Source: Batillaria attramentaria
Taxonomy: Eukaryota; Mollusca; Gastropoda; Batillariidae
Assembly (NCBI GenBank): GCA_018292915.2
Contig: JACVVK020000222.1
Coordinates: forward strand, 663,501-727,500
Length of the DNA stretch: 64,000 nt
Direction of reading: 5' to 3'
The notes under the pieces were generated by a model. It was not told where the DNA came from. It saw only the letters and a program-made list of their open reading frames with translations, and searched no databases. Numbering within the stretch: the stretch's first letter is position 1; every line of letters starts with the position of its first letter. A program made the position numbers and the translations under genes. This document shows positions 13,401 to 24,299 of the stretch, piece after piece.

Positions 13401-16400
13401 AGTGAAGCTGGGACTTTTTGCACAGAGGTCGAATACAAGTTAGGCAAGCAGATTTGTGTGAACTGGCTCTCTGGGAAAGAAGAGAAAGAAGACGTGCATT
13501 ACTCCAGTGAGGCCTGAGCGGAAAGGAGACATTCAGGTTTTTTGTTTTGTTTTTTTTAACTCCTGTCTGGTGCGTGCCTTTGAATGGTCTGTTCATTGTA
13601 GTAACTGTTTCTAGATTGAAGCATTTTTAGCGGTGACTATGATGCCTGAGGCTAATAAGGAATATATAGGCATTTTGAGGCCCTGTGTATTTGTGTCCTT
13701 CGGCCTACAGAGCTGTGTTAGGCCAGGGGAGTTGGGACAGCCGAATGGTAGAGCGTTGGACTTTCAGTGCTCGGGTCGCGAGTCTGAATCCCGGCTGGGA
13801 CCAAATGATTATTTGTACTGGCCTTTTTCTCGTTGCCCCGTCTTTGATATCACCCTTACGTGGTGGAAAATACGTTAAATTCCCAAAACAAATGTGTTTG
13901 GCCAAAAAACGACAAATTGTTACAGCTCTACGCCGCACATGACACAGACACACTTCATAAGTAGTACATCTGATCCTACGTTTGACAACGCATTATCAAG
14001 ATTTTTTTTCAAATCAATATTTGCACTTGTTCAAAGAAAAATATATATACTGTTCTTTTTCTTTTTACACTGAGCTAAACGTTTTAGCATACATCTACAT
14101 TTCAAGCGAATAGGCACAACATGGAAAGTCTCACTGACCTTTGGCATATTCGAATTTCTGGTACCAGACGATAGGCTTGAGCCCCCCAACAGGGACAGTG
14201 CGTCCACACACGGCGCCGAGAGAATGGTCAGCCTCGCACTGGTCAACCAAGGCACGCACACTTCCACCGTTGAACTCCGTGTCCGCGTCAGTAGCCAGGA
14301 TGTACACGTCGTCACTTCCGCTTCCGGTCTTCTCCGGCACATGGGCAGTTGTGTGGTATGTTTTCAACGGCTCTTCCATGGGGCAGCTACGAAAACAGAC
14401 GATACCTTGAGTTAGTTATTTAGGGCTCAACGCCGCGCACGCAACAACGTCGGACTATTTCGCCGCTAGACGATACATTGAACCATTGTCCTAAGTATTC
14501 CAGCAAAACTCTTTACATTACTCAATGCAGAAATGTACAACTAAAGAAATCCTTGACATTTGAAACTGTTTACAGTCTTCACTCTGGATATTGAATTTTG
14601 TAGATTTACGGAGAGGCAAAATTGTTCAAAGTGGTTCGTGAGTTTGCCATACATGGTTTACGGGTTTACAAATTAATTTTCGGCCAGCAAGTCACATGAC
14701 TAATGTCATCGCCAGTAACTTCAGAAGAAAAAGAACGGCCGATAGTTTTCCTTTCAAAGAGGATCGGATCTGTCCCGCTATCAGCTCAAAATAGAAACTT
14801 CATCTACCACGTCCGCTTTTCTTTGTTAAAGATTACAATAATAATAATAATAATAATAATAAATAATAATAATAATAATAATTAATAAATAAATTATTAT
14901 TATTATTATAAGTGTATTTTTAAGGCGCGTAATTATTCTATGTTTGTATGTTCTAAGCTCTAAACCTTGTTGCTTACAAGATTCTGAAATGTGTCTCGTG
15001 TCGCTGGCGACATCATACACGGCGTACCGCATGGCTAGAACTATACTATAGTACAGTAACAGTTTCAACCATACTCACGCGTTGAAGTTCTGCCAAAGGT
15101 TGACGGACGCTCCGCTCCCACTATGAAAACTAACACCAGCCTGCCTCAGGTTACACAGAGGGGTCTGGTCGCGCTCCACCAGTCTGGCTTCGCAAGGCAC
15201 AGCGTTCGGTGGGAATCGTCTGCCGTTGCTGACGCCCGTGATGGTGGCTTTCCTGCAGCTGACTGTGCTGGCCACGACTTGGGTTTCCTTCCACTTGCTC
15301 AAAGTCAAGTGACTTTCTTTCCCGTAGATGTCGTTCCTGTTGCAAGTCACTTTGGCCGCCACGCCGCGGAAGGAAAACATGTCGGAATCGTCGTCCGTGT
15401 CGCTGCAATTGCAAGAGGTCGTGCTCTCCATGGAAAGTGCGTACGCCTCGCGCCAGGGGTCGCTTCCGGTGTCGTGGCTGCTGCCCACTGCGCTCTCACT
15501 TCCGGTCTCTTCGTGCTGGTGGGTGAGGTCAGCGGTGGCTGCCTTTGCCGCGCAGTGCATCACGGGGACGTTGGACAGCTTGTTCTGGGACTCTCGGAAC
15601 ATTCTGTGCAGGGCTTCTGTTGTGTCCGGAGGCAGAACTTCTTCGCTGCTGAACCATATCTTCCCTGGCTTCTCCCTGTCGTTATCGCTGGCGTATTTGT
15701 CACCGTGGACTTTGCTGTCCAAGTTCTCACCCCAGCCGCTAGCCGGGTAGTAAGAAGGGGAAGTGTGGGTAGGTTGGGTAGTCGACTGATGCAGGTGGTC
15801 AGGGTGTTTAGGCTGACGCGACGCGCGGTGGTTCAGGATGTAGTTCATGTACATGACTTGACTCCAGCGTTTCTTGGGTTTGAACTCGCGCCCGTTTTTG
15901 CAGTGCACATACAGCATGTAGCCCCCAACACAGCGACACGTCACCTGACAAAAACAGATGTTCAGATGACCATTTATACAGCTTTGCAAACAGTGCAGCA
16001 ATTTATACACTTCAATGTTAATACGCCACCTGAGTCTTCATGTAAATATAGTTTGTGTTGCAAAGCAGAACACTCCGCACCGTTGGATGGAACTGGATAT
16101 TTCAACGCTTCTGTGTTTGAGAGTATTAACGGCTGCAGGGCAGGGGCGGTCGGTGGTCTAGTGGTTAAGACTTTGTCACCAGTGCTAGAGGTCAGGTTCG
16201 AGTCCCACTCGTGACGAATATTTTTTTCTTTCTCGTGAGTGGCACCGTTCATTCGGGCCGACCGTCGGGGGTTCTCTCCGGGTACTCCGGCTTCTTCCCC
16301 CTCTGCCGCTTTGGAAATGTTCAGCTCACAATTTGTTTTAATGCAATTCCGAAACCTAAAGCTGAGCTGGGTGTCTGTGCATGTCCAGTGTGTGAGAGAA

Positions 16401-16478
16401 TGCGTGTGATTCACGTGAGCGTGCGTGTTGGGTTTGGCTTGCGGCTCTTTGAGCTAAGTGCCTATATTAATGCGATTC

Positions 16479-16543
<65 letters not shown>

Positions 16544-19500
16544 TGTTGTTGTTGTTGTAGCAGTATTATAGGTGAATAGGTTTCTGCATATCTTTGATGG
16601 AGGGAAATTGTTAAGTGCAAAGTTAGCACTCAGTGTGGAACAGTGTTTTAGTCAACATCATCATCATCATCGTCGTCGTCATCAAGAATATTACCCACAT
16701 CCCACCCTCGCCCCACTTCATTCCCCATCCCAATAACCACCCAGACAACCACCTCACCTGACAGCCGTAAGGGGTGGAGTGGCGCACGAGAGACGTCGGC
16801 GCAACGTGTAGGACCGTGGTCAGGAGAAAGAGGAGCTGACGGGCGTACATGTTGATGCCGAGGTCTTCCTCGATGCAGTTGTCCAGAAAGATGTGGGCCT
16901 CCAGGTCCACGTGCTGCAGCTTGTCTGACGTGAAGGCGCGCTTCAGGCTGGTCAGGTACCTAGAGGACAGGATGCTCAACTAGTTTACTAGATGTTGTTG
17001 TTTGTTTGTTTGTTTGTTTTTTGTTTTTTGCTTTGTTTTGTTTTTGTGTTGTTGTTTTTTGTGGGGTTTTTTTTTGTTTTGTTTTGTTGTTTGCTTGTTG
17101 TTGTCTTTTTGTTTTGTTTTGTTGTTGTTGTTGTTGTTGTTTTTGGTTGGGTTTTTTTTTGGGGTGGCTGGGGTGGGGGAGGGGGCATTAAATTTGTTGT
17201 TGCTGTTGTTGTTGTGGTTGTGTGTGTGTTGTTATTGTTGTTGTTGTTTTGTTAGTGTGACGTGTGTGTCTTTGGTTGGTTGGTTGGTTGGTTGGTTTTG
17301 GTTTTTTGGTTTTCTGTTTTGTTTTGTTTTGTTGTTTGGGGGGTCTACTTTTTCTGTTTTGATTTTTGTTTGTTTTTGTGTATGGAGGTAAAAGGAGGGA
17401 ACTGTTGGTTTTATTGTTGTTTTGATATTGTCGTTTTGGTTTATTTTGTTTGCTTGCTTGCTTGTTTCAGTTATTGGTTAGTTTTGTTGTTCCTTGGCTT
17501 GAAATTGGACATGGTTTTTAGACCCAGTGGATCAGTGACCTGAACGTAGAATTTATCGTTGTTACTTCATACAATGAATAGAAACCGTGACGTCATTACC
17601 TCCTCATTTCCGACTCTGTCTCCCGATACATTGTGGTGCAGATGAAAACCTGCCGCCTTCTGACGACGCTCTCTGATTTCCCTCCAGCCTTCCCACAGTC
17701 CACCTCATTGTTCAGCTTCGTGTAGCTCTCCATTCCGCACCCACCACTACCGTCATTGTCCACTATGCTGTTCAGCATCAGGTGATGCTCCAGAAAGAAA
17801 GGCCTCCAAGAGAACGCGAAGAAGTTCTCCGAGAAAGGCTTCAGCAGCTCCTTGGGGGTTTTCAAGGTGGGTATTCCGGGAACCACAAACGGGATTAGCC
17901 AAGCCAGCAGCGCCACTCCGGAAGCAGTCCATGTGAACACGTCACTTCCGGAGAGTTCCCAGAAGGCGTCGCTCTCCATGTCGTTCCACAGCAAGGTGGC
18001 GGCACCGAGGCTGACGAACGGCGTCACCAGCGCCGGAATGCGCATGCCTGAAGAGTTCAAGGCCACTTTGGAGGCCATGCCCCCGATCATCACGCTGACC
18101 AATCCGAACACCGATGCCAGGAGAACCGGAAGCCACACGCGCGAGTCGCGGACGTCAGCGGTCACGTGATGCAAAAATCCAGTGACGTCATGCCGGAAGG
18201 CGTCGATCTTAAAGAACATGATGAGATACAAGGTGAGCGGGACGGTGCTGATGCGAAACAATGTGTAGATGAGGGACAACGTCGGGTTTCTTCTGCAGCC
18301 ACCTGTCACAAACAGTAAAGTAGTCAAAAGTAGGTATGTCTATCCGTATGCAAGATAATAATAATAATAATAATGAGTATTGTATAGGCGCTTTACCCAA
18401 TTTCATGAATCGGCTCAAAGCGCCGCGAACTGAACCCAACACGTGAATCACATTCTCTCCCACACTGGACGTAAACACATTACAATCACGTGGTGCGCAG
18501 GGTCAGCTCAGCTATTTAAATTTCGGAATTTAGAATTGCATTTATTTTTTTTCAAATTTGGTGGGCTGAACATTTCCAAAGCATAGGGGGAGGAAGCCGG
18601 AGTACCCGGAGAGAATCCCCAACGATCGGCCCGAATAAACGGTGCCACGTAGGAGAAGGAAACAGTCTTTGCCCCGAGTAGGACTCGAACCCCTGACCTC
18701 TGGCATTGGTGACAAGTCTCTTAACCACTACACCACCGACCGCCCCCGGAAGACAGCAAAAGCTTACCCATTGTAGTCAGCCAGGCATTGAATTATCTTC
18801 ATATATTTTTTTTTTAACACAACAGTGATTCATATCACATACATTCCAAGATTTGGACGTCATGTATATACAGACTTATATGTTGTTGTTTTTTTCCGCA
18901 CGTAATCATTTATCAATGTAGAGAAAAATAATTAGAAGTATGTACATGTCTATCCTCGAGCAGGAAAGCTTCCCTGTGAAGTCTGTATTGCATTGACGTA
19001 TCTTCACATTTTTTAGCTGATACAAATGGCATGTTTTAAGATCAGAGTATGATACATATATACACAACATACCGAAAACGTCTTCCTCGATATTCACGAT
19101 ATATACGTACATCATTACGTGAAGATAATTATATCTAACGTGAACTTGCCACCACTGACACGGTATATTGGCGTGTTAATGTAAATTTACTACCACTGAC
19201 CTTGACCTTTGGCCTTGACCCTGACCACAGCCGCCTGAAGGTGAGGTGACCAGGTGGCGGAGAGGATGAGGAGGGCGAGGGGCAGCACGAGACACGACCC
19301 CAGGGTCATGTTGAAGTTGGACCACACGTACAGCACAGCCCCGACCCCTGCCGGGGCCCAGAGGAGGTAACTGCTCATCAGGACACACAGGCAGTTCTGC
19401 AGCGGTCGTTTCCCCTGTACCTTCCCGCTGTCACTTGTGGTCGTGGTGTTGGCGTTGTTCTGAAGTTTCACATTTCCTGTCGACTGCTGTAAATTATTTT

Positions 19501-22500
19501 TTAAAAATCAAATAAATAAAATCAGAGGGTGGGTGGGTGGGGGTTTAACGTCCTTTTCCACCACATAGGGTGATATCAAAGACGGGGCAACGATGAAAAA
19601 GCCAGCACAGATATTTGGCCCCAGCCGGGATCGAAGTCACGACCCGAGCATTAGAAGTCCAACGCTCTACCATTCGACCACCCCGGCTCCCCGAGAGAGA
19701 GAGAGAGAGAAGTATAATTTTTTTTATAATGTGTTATGCAGGTTCAGGTGTGTGCATCATAAGAACTGAACATGCTCACACTAAAAAGGGGTCACATGCA
19801 CAAAATTCCGCTCGTCGCAGTAAAATCTATCTAATTTCAACATCGTGTTGCGGCTTCGACCATTTTCCCCGTGAAGAACGCATATCGTTCCCGACACACT
19901 CGTCTCTCATTGTTAAAAATGGCGAAGGCGTGATACAACTCAGTTCACGAAGGACTACCCGTGCCATCTGAGAAATGACACAACGCCTGTTCTGATAGTG
20001 TACCCTGTTTTTGCCTCAGTCTCTCGTATGACCTTCACCTTCCTGTTGTCGCTGGTGGCCGTGATGGGAACCACTCAGTTCACCGGAAGGACAACAAGGA
20101 ATGCAATCTGACCCGGAAATGATATACCAACGCCATCGCCTGTTCTGGATATTGTACCCTGTTTTTGACATTAGTCTATCGTATGACCTTCACCTTCATA
20201 TTGTCGCTCACGGCTGGTGGCCATGATGAGAACCACTCAGTTCACCGGAAGGAAAAAAAAGCATGCCATCTGAGAAAAGATACAACGCCATCGCCTGTTC
20301 TGATATTACACCCTTGGTTTTGACATTAGTTCATCGTATGACCTTCACCTTCATGTTGTCGCTGGTGACCATGATGAGGTGCATGGTGTAGACAGCGGCA
20401 GGCAGCAGAAGTAGGACAGGCTCGGGCAGCACGTAGGAGATCTCGCTGGCAAACACCGCTCCCGCTACACTTTCAGACACGCTACCGAGGATACCCTGCA
20501 CAGGACACGACAACTGAGGGTGGGTGTTCTGGGATTTAACGTCATTTTCTACCAAATAAGGGTGACACCAAAGACGGGCTCGAACTAACAACTGATGTAA
20601 GTTCTATATACTGTAAATATATTTTAAGACCCATCCTCCACTATTTGTATGCTTTCATATCCATTTAAGCTCTTGGTCCGACATCGTACCACTTAGACAC
20701 CTGCACAGGTGACATCATCTCAAAGGCTGGCACTGAGCCAACAGAAAGCCTCACACCGCGACGCAAATATGTCAAGGACTGAAGACGTCAGTTAGGAGCT
20801 TGCAGCACGGTCATTCGCTGATTGGGAGGATTTGAATTTTCACTGGGTCGCACTGCCTGTACACGTCAAAGTCTCTAGCGTGGCTTGTTAAAATGGTTTA
20901 AGTGCCTCTTAGACCCTTTCAACATTTGACGATAGATACGTCTACAAGCATCTTGATTACCAGCAGTATGAGGGATTTCTTCGGCAAGGCCGGCCTGTCT
21001 CCGTTGATGAAAGGCGTGTTCCACACTAAGTGACACACATGAGTGACCAGGGGCGCCTCCAGCAGAACAACGATCATCAGGTACCTGCAACAAACACGAA
21101 ACACATACGTACCACCGGCCCCCGTAGTGTAGTGGTTAGCACTTCGGATCATGGACCGGGAGACCCGGGTTCGAACTGAATCCCAGCCGAGGCAAGCGGG
21201 ATTTTTCATACCTAGGTCGGCTCCTACCCAGAGCGGGTGTGCTATGGGCCCAATAGGGAGGCTGTTGCCACACAGCCGAGCTTCACCCACTTCGCCGGTG
21301 CGACTTTGGGGTGCTTCCCTTTGTATGACACGTCTTATGATGTGGATGATTACACGGCCGGCACCGCAGGTGCCGTAGTTCCCGGGCCTGGTTAATGCCG
21401 GGATATTTATGACAGTAAGCGTGGAATGCGGCCCTTTCCCGCAGTCCTAAACCACATGGGCCTCTTACTATCATCCTCATCTCCATCATCATGCATAATA
21501 AAAATTGTCCCAGCTTCCGAGTCCTCTGTGGGTTCCACCCATGACCTGGGAGGAACACCACTGGAGCTGGCAAACAGTTGGGGCAGCAAAAAAAAAAAAA
21601 AACCCCAAAAAACATACGTACCGTGACCACATGTCGTTAAAAGGTACTTAAGCTACTATTTGTAGGCTCACAGGTCGTTCTGTGCTGTCACAGTTTTAGT
21701 GGTCAGTGTAGCATCACACCGCTAAGACACATACCGCTCACATACATGACTGTACTGTAACTGAGGACCTACCATGTAGCCGGGTGAATCTGCTCGTACT
21801 TGTAGAGGCGAAGTATCCATAGCAGCGACACCTTAGTGGTCGCGAACGCTGCAGTCATTCCCAGGAACAACCACACGGACAAAGCAGTCTGTATGCAAAT
21901 GTGAAGGTAGATATATTGTACAATGTCACATAGGCAGAGTTTCTCGTTGCTGAACTCCTAGAAGCGTAATCCATGAAAATTAAATGAAAAGCTATCAACA
22001 CGATGCGCTAGTTTTTGTTTGTGTGTTGTTGTTGTTGTTGTTGTTTTTTCTCTTTGTTGTTTGTTTATGTGTGTGTGTCTTTCTTTAACTGTAGTTTTGT
22101 TGTTTGTTTTGTTGCTGTTTTAGAGGGTTCTTTAGGGGAAGCGTTTTGCTTCTTGTTGTTGCTGTTGTTGTTGTTGTTGTCGTCGTTGGTGTTGTTGGCG
22201 TTAAAGTCTCTCTGGCCCATTATCAGACCATACTAGAGTCAATCTGATTCACAATCAGACTGCCCGGATCGTGAGTTCGAATCCCGTCTGGTCCAAACTA
22301 TTTGTGCTGGCAATTTTCTCGTTGCCCCGTCTTTGGTATCAGCCACAGGTGGTGATAAAAAGGACATTAACCCTTCAAACACCCACCCACTATCAGTCTA
22401 TAGGAAGCATTATGAAAGTAAGCAAACATAGTCAGCGTAAATAGCGAACTGTACGCTTCAAGCAAGAAATCAGAATCACTTACCATCCATTTGATGTTCC

Positions 22501-22575
22501 GTCCTCCATTGGGTGCCATTTGCTTCAAGAGAAACGGGAAAAGTACTGATCTGAGTAGCAAATCCGCTAGGATCC
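4692..22575 (-). CDS. Chitin synthase, metazoan type (5' end missing)
   Basis: Family 2 membrane glycosyltransferase that polymerises UDP-GlcNAc into chitin and extrudes it across the plasma membrane. Exons in transcript order: 22484-22575, 21773-21888, 20961-21084, 20349-20495, 19201-19486, 17600-18302, 16758-16959, 15079-15944, 14139-14386, 12873-13028, 12099-12265, 10486-10810, 9429-9640, 6692-6752, 4692-5101. Every junction agrees in codon phase, giving about 1,370 residues. N-terminal membrane segments come first, then CTTMYRE, KRWSQVMYM, the DAD site in TDADTEF, GRTVPVG, CCPGCFSLYR, GEDRW and QRRRW, then more membrane helices and the family signature SWGTRE. A 20-codon exon at 6692-6752 was found because it repairs a phase mismatch between its neighbours. 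The 15079-15944 exon adds about 250 polar residues between KRWSQVMYM and the DAD site. The first exon found opens in phase 1, so at least one 5' exon is missing. No myosin-motor exon was seen. Confidence 0.93.
5403..5455. repeat. (AATC)n tetranucleotide repeat
   Basis: About 13 units; TTTATTATCCCAGAGGGAAA, a LINE-tail-like motif, follows. A (CA)n tract is at 5705-5772. Confidence 0.95.
7115..7315 (+). mobile_element. SINE-C 3' part
   Basis: GCTTTGGAAATGTTCA, AGCTGAGCTGACCCTTCGCA, GAGCCGATCCATGAAACTGG and an (ATT)n end; the head is missing. Confidence 0.65.
7338..7513 (+). mobile_element. tRNA-derived SINE-A
   Basis: Near complete: GGGGAGCCGGGGTGGCCGAA head with A-box-like GTGGCCGAATGG, body TTTGATATCACCCGTATG, tail CCCCCAAACACCCACCCACC. 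Confidence 0.82.
7960..8145 (+). mobile_element. Two LINE/SINE 3' tails
   Basis: AAAGCGCCTTGAGC followed by GGCGCTATAGAAAT, and GTAAGGCGCCTAGAGC followed by GGCGCCCTATAAAT, each end in (ATT)n. They resemble the LINE tail at 34660-34725. Confidence 0.55.
9222..9388 (-). mobile_element. tRNA-derived SINE-A
   Basis: Near complete inverted copy, from the GGGTGGGTGTTCGGGAGTTT tail to the GGCCACCCCGGCTCCCC head. It ends close to the chitin synthase exon at 9429. Confidence 0.82.
9837..9908. repeat. (TATTG)n pentanucleotide repeat
   Basis: About 14 near-perfect units joined to a truncated SINE-A. Confidence 0.95.
9910..10006 (-). mobile_element. tRNA-derived SINE-A, truncated
   Basis: Head and mid part (CCGGGATTCGAATCC reversed context) joined directly to a (TATTG)n tract at 9841-9905. 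Confidence 0.65.
10106..10272 (+). mobile_element. tRNA-derived SINE-A
   Basis: Head GGGATAACCGAATGGTAGAG, B box GAGTTCGAGTCCC, body TTTGATATCACCCTTACG, tail AAACACCCACCCACCC. Confidence 0.8.
10380..10433. repeat. (GTTA)n tetranucleotide repeat
   Basis: About 13 units followed by GGGCTTAACGCCGCGCA, a motif also present near 14415. Confidence 0.95.
10870..11345 (+). repeat. Dispersed repeat R1, copy 1
   Basis: Shares about 480 bp with 13225-13715 (GGGGTCATGTTTGGTGTTT, TGATTCTTGTTG, GAAGCTGGGACTTTTTGCAC, GACTATGATGCCTGAGGCTA). Unknown class; no terminal repeats found. In a chitin synthase intron. Confidence 0.75.
11670..11768. repeat. GTGTG/TGGTG-rich repeat
   Basis: Imperfect GGTGT units (TGGTGTGGTGTGG), mirrored in kind by a (CATAC)n tract at 12650-12770 in the same intron cluster. 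Confidence 0.85.
12650..12772. repeat. (CATAC)n pentanucleotide repeat
   Basis: About 20 imperfect CCATA/CATAC units ending 0.1 kb from the chitin synthase exon at 12873. Confidence 0.9.
13225..13715 (+). repeat. Dispersed repeat R1, copy 2
   Basis: Second copy of the repeat at 10870, same orientation, roughly 88-90% identical by eye. A SINE begins directly after it at about 13727. Confidence 0.75.
13727..13889 (+). mobile_element. tRNA-derived SINE-A
   Basis: Head GTTGGGACAGCCGAATGG, body TTTGATATCACCCTTACG; the usual CACCC tail is shortened. Confidence 0.78.
16143..16480 (+). mobile_element. SINE-C with V-like 3' domain
   Basis: tRNA-like head GGTCGGTGGTCTAGTGGTTA and AGGTTCGAGTCCC. The body (TGGCACCGTTCATTCGGGCC) leads to GCTTTGGAAATGTTCAGC and AAGCTGAGCTG, and it ends at an (AGT)n tract. 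Confidence 0.75.
16485..16560. repeat. (AGT)n then (TTG)n repeat
   Basis: About 19 AGT units followed by TTG units, at the end of a SINE-C copy. Confidence 0.95.
16990..17480 (+). repeat. G/T-only low-complexity island
   Basis: Almost free of A and C on this strand (TTTGTTTG, GTTGTTG). Similar islands lie at 22005-22195, 25245-25670, 27030-27300, 30960-31175, 39180-39475, 54690-55325 and 63355-63570. Open frames in them are composition artefacts. Confidence 0.9.
18372..18752 (-). mobile_element. SINE-C, inverted copy
   Basis: Inverted counterpart of 16143: starts with the ATT-rich tail and AAAGCGCCG block, ends CACTACACCACCGACCGCCC. Confidence 0.78.
19525..19694 (-). mobile_element. tRNA-derived SINE-A
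   Basis: Complete inverted copy, GGGTGGGTGGGTGGGGGTTT to CACCCCGGCTCCCCGAG, in a chitin synthase intron. Confidence 0.8.
20017..20390 (-). repeat. Tandem triplication of an exon 3' end and its splice donor
   Basis: About 155-160 bp units: the sequence CGTATGACCTTCACCTTC and following bases, which is the donor and last codons of the chitin synthase exon 20349-20495, recurs near 20026 and 20181 inside the next intron. The units are joined by a shared spacer (ACCACTCAGTTCACCGGAAG; GCCTGTTCTG). The extra copies carry the exon end and donor but no acceptor. Confidence 0.8.
20517..20592 (-). mobile_element. tRNA-derived SINE-A, internal fragment
   Basis: Tail plus body only (GGGTGGGTGTTCTGGGATTT; ACACCAAAGACGGGCTCGAA). 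Confidence 0.55.
21116..21600 (+). mobile_element. SINE-B (long tRNA-headed repeat)
   Basis: Head CCCCGTAGTGTAGTGGTTAG and GGGTTCGAA are tRNA-like. The long body holds GGCTGTTGCCACACAGCC and GGTTAATGCCGGGATATTTA, and it ends GGAACACCACTGGAGCTGG plus poly-A. Confidence 0.8.
22255..22392 (+). mobile_element. tRNA-derived SINE-A, 5' truncated and diverged
   Basis: B box GAGTTCGAATCCCG, body CCCCGTCTTTGGTATCA, tail TTCAAACACCCACCCAC. Confidence 0.65.
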
Positions 22576-22617
22576 CTGTTTCAAACATAAACTCGTGAGA
22601 ATATCTGAAAGACATTT

Positions 22618-23116
22618 TTTTTTTTTTTTTTTTTGCTGCCCCAGCTCTTTGCCAGATCCAGTGGCGTTCCTCCCAGGTAATGGGTGGAATCCACGGAGGG
22701 GTTCGGAAGCTGGGGCATTTTTTAATTATGCGTGATGATGGAGATGAGGATGATGGTGAGATGATGCTATGGAGGTCCGTGTGGTTTGGGACTGCGGGAG
22801 AGGGCCGGATTCCACGCTTCCTGTCATAAATATCCCGGCATTAACCAGGCCCGGGAACTACGGCACCTGCAGTGCCGGCCGTGTAATCATCCACACCATA
22901 AGACGTGTCATACCAACGGAAGCACCCCCAAAGTCGCACCCGTGAAGTGGGTGAGTCTCGGCTGTGTGGCAACAGCCTCCCCATTGGGCCCATAGCACAC
23001 CCGCTCTGGGTAGAAGCCGACCTAGGTAGGAAAAATCCGGCTTCCCTCGGCTGGAACTCGAACTCGGGTCTCCCGGTCCACGGTCCGAAGTGCTAACCAC
23101 CTCACTACGGGGGCCG
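22618..23116 (-). mobile_element. SINE-B, inverted copy
   Basis: The same element as 21116-21600 in opposite orientation, starting with its poly-T and ending CTCACTACGGGGGCCGG. Confidence 0.82.
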
Positions 23117-23155
23117 GTGAAAGACATTCTTACCAAAGAAACGCGTACCGTTTAA

Positions 23156-23389
23156 CCCTTTCAGCCCTGACGGGCGATAACGCTCTCTGCCTGGGAGTTT
23201 TTCACGTGTGCTAGATCTAAAGCTGGGCTCTTGCATACAAAACCCTATACTGAGTTTCTCAAGAAGTTTTGGATCCATCCTACAGGGGAATCCTCCACTG
23301 TGCAGAGCGTATGAGAGTCGGTCACATGCACGCATATTATTGTTAGGGTCTGCGAGACCATAGGTGATACGGTGGCAGGGCTGTAAGTG
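23156..23389 (+). mobile_element. TTAA-flanked MITE, copy 1
   Basis: The ends CCCTTTCAGCCCTG and CAGGGCTGTAAGTG are inverted copies, bounded by TTAA on both sides (piggyBac/Kolobok-like target preference). About 90% like copy 2 at 30427-30668. Confidence 0.8.
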
Positions 23390-24249
23390 TTAAGAGGATT
23401 TACTTCAGTACGAACTGATATCAAGTTAAACAAATAGCTTTATAGTCTGTTAGTGAACTTTATAACTATTTGACTTTAATTGTCGGTGACAAAGGAATGT
23501 AGCAGGAACGTTTACATAGCTGTACATCTTTAAAGACATTCAGCAGCTGAGAACTTAATTCTTGGGAAAATTGGGTGAATTTATTTTCCGATTTTCAGAA
23601 AAGACACGAATCATTTTTCATAAAGAGAAAAAAAAATCGAAAGCTGGGATATGACGATTTTTTTTCAAGTAGGCAGTAACTGAAGAAAGGAATACACACC
23701 CCGCAACTTAAAGCAGGGAAAGAACAGTAGTATTACAAACGGAAAAATAACAATATTCAAGGCATAATTATAATCAGATATTTCTTGTTTACTTTGGACT
23801 GCATACAACAAAATTAGAACTTTTTTAAAAAGTTAAATAAGGGGGAAGCAAAACAGTGTGTCTTACCGAAAGATTGTGCACGCAGAAAACCGGAGTGGCA
23901 GTCACAAAGTCAGACGCACTAGTTTCCGATAAAATGTTCCACAGAAAACAGCAGAACTTGCAGAGTAACTGGAACGTCACGTTGCAGCTCCGGGCGTTTT
24001 GGAATCACTGAGTTCAAACTCCGTATCACAACTAACAGCTGAACAAATCACAAGCGAAACAGCTACACGATTGTTACACTACAAAGGGAAAGCAAACATT
24101 TGGCACCTTTTGGTGACCCCATTTGGTTTATATACGGGCAACTGGAGCCGTTTGAAGAATGTCTCGCCATCTTGCTACTAAGACTGTTGCCATGCGATTT
24201 GTAGTAAAACCCCCTGACCGGCTACTGTTAAATACTCCTGACCTTTCAA

Positions 24250-24299
<50 letters not shown>

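Noticed and set aside
15123..16214. 363-codon plus-strand ORF
   Set aside because: It lies exactly antisense to the chitin synthase exon 15079-15944 and has no domain; a shadow of the GC-rich coding strand.
16992..17543. Hydrophobic Cys/Val/Phe ORFs that mimic membrane proteins
   Set aside because: They are G/T-only DNA; Phe, Val, Leu, Cys, Gly and Trp follow from the codons available.
23867..24010. Exon-like stretch (frame with CNVTFQLLCKFCCFLWN) with a GTAAGA donor, possible 5' chitin synthase exon
   Set aside because: It ends in phase 0 while the next exon needs phase 1, and the phase-1 frame has a stop; no acceptor was found. Not joined.
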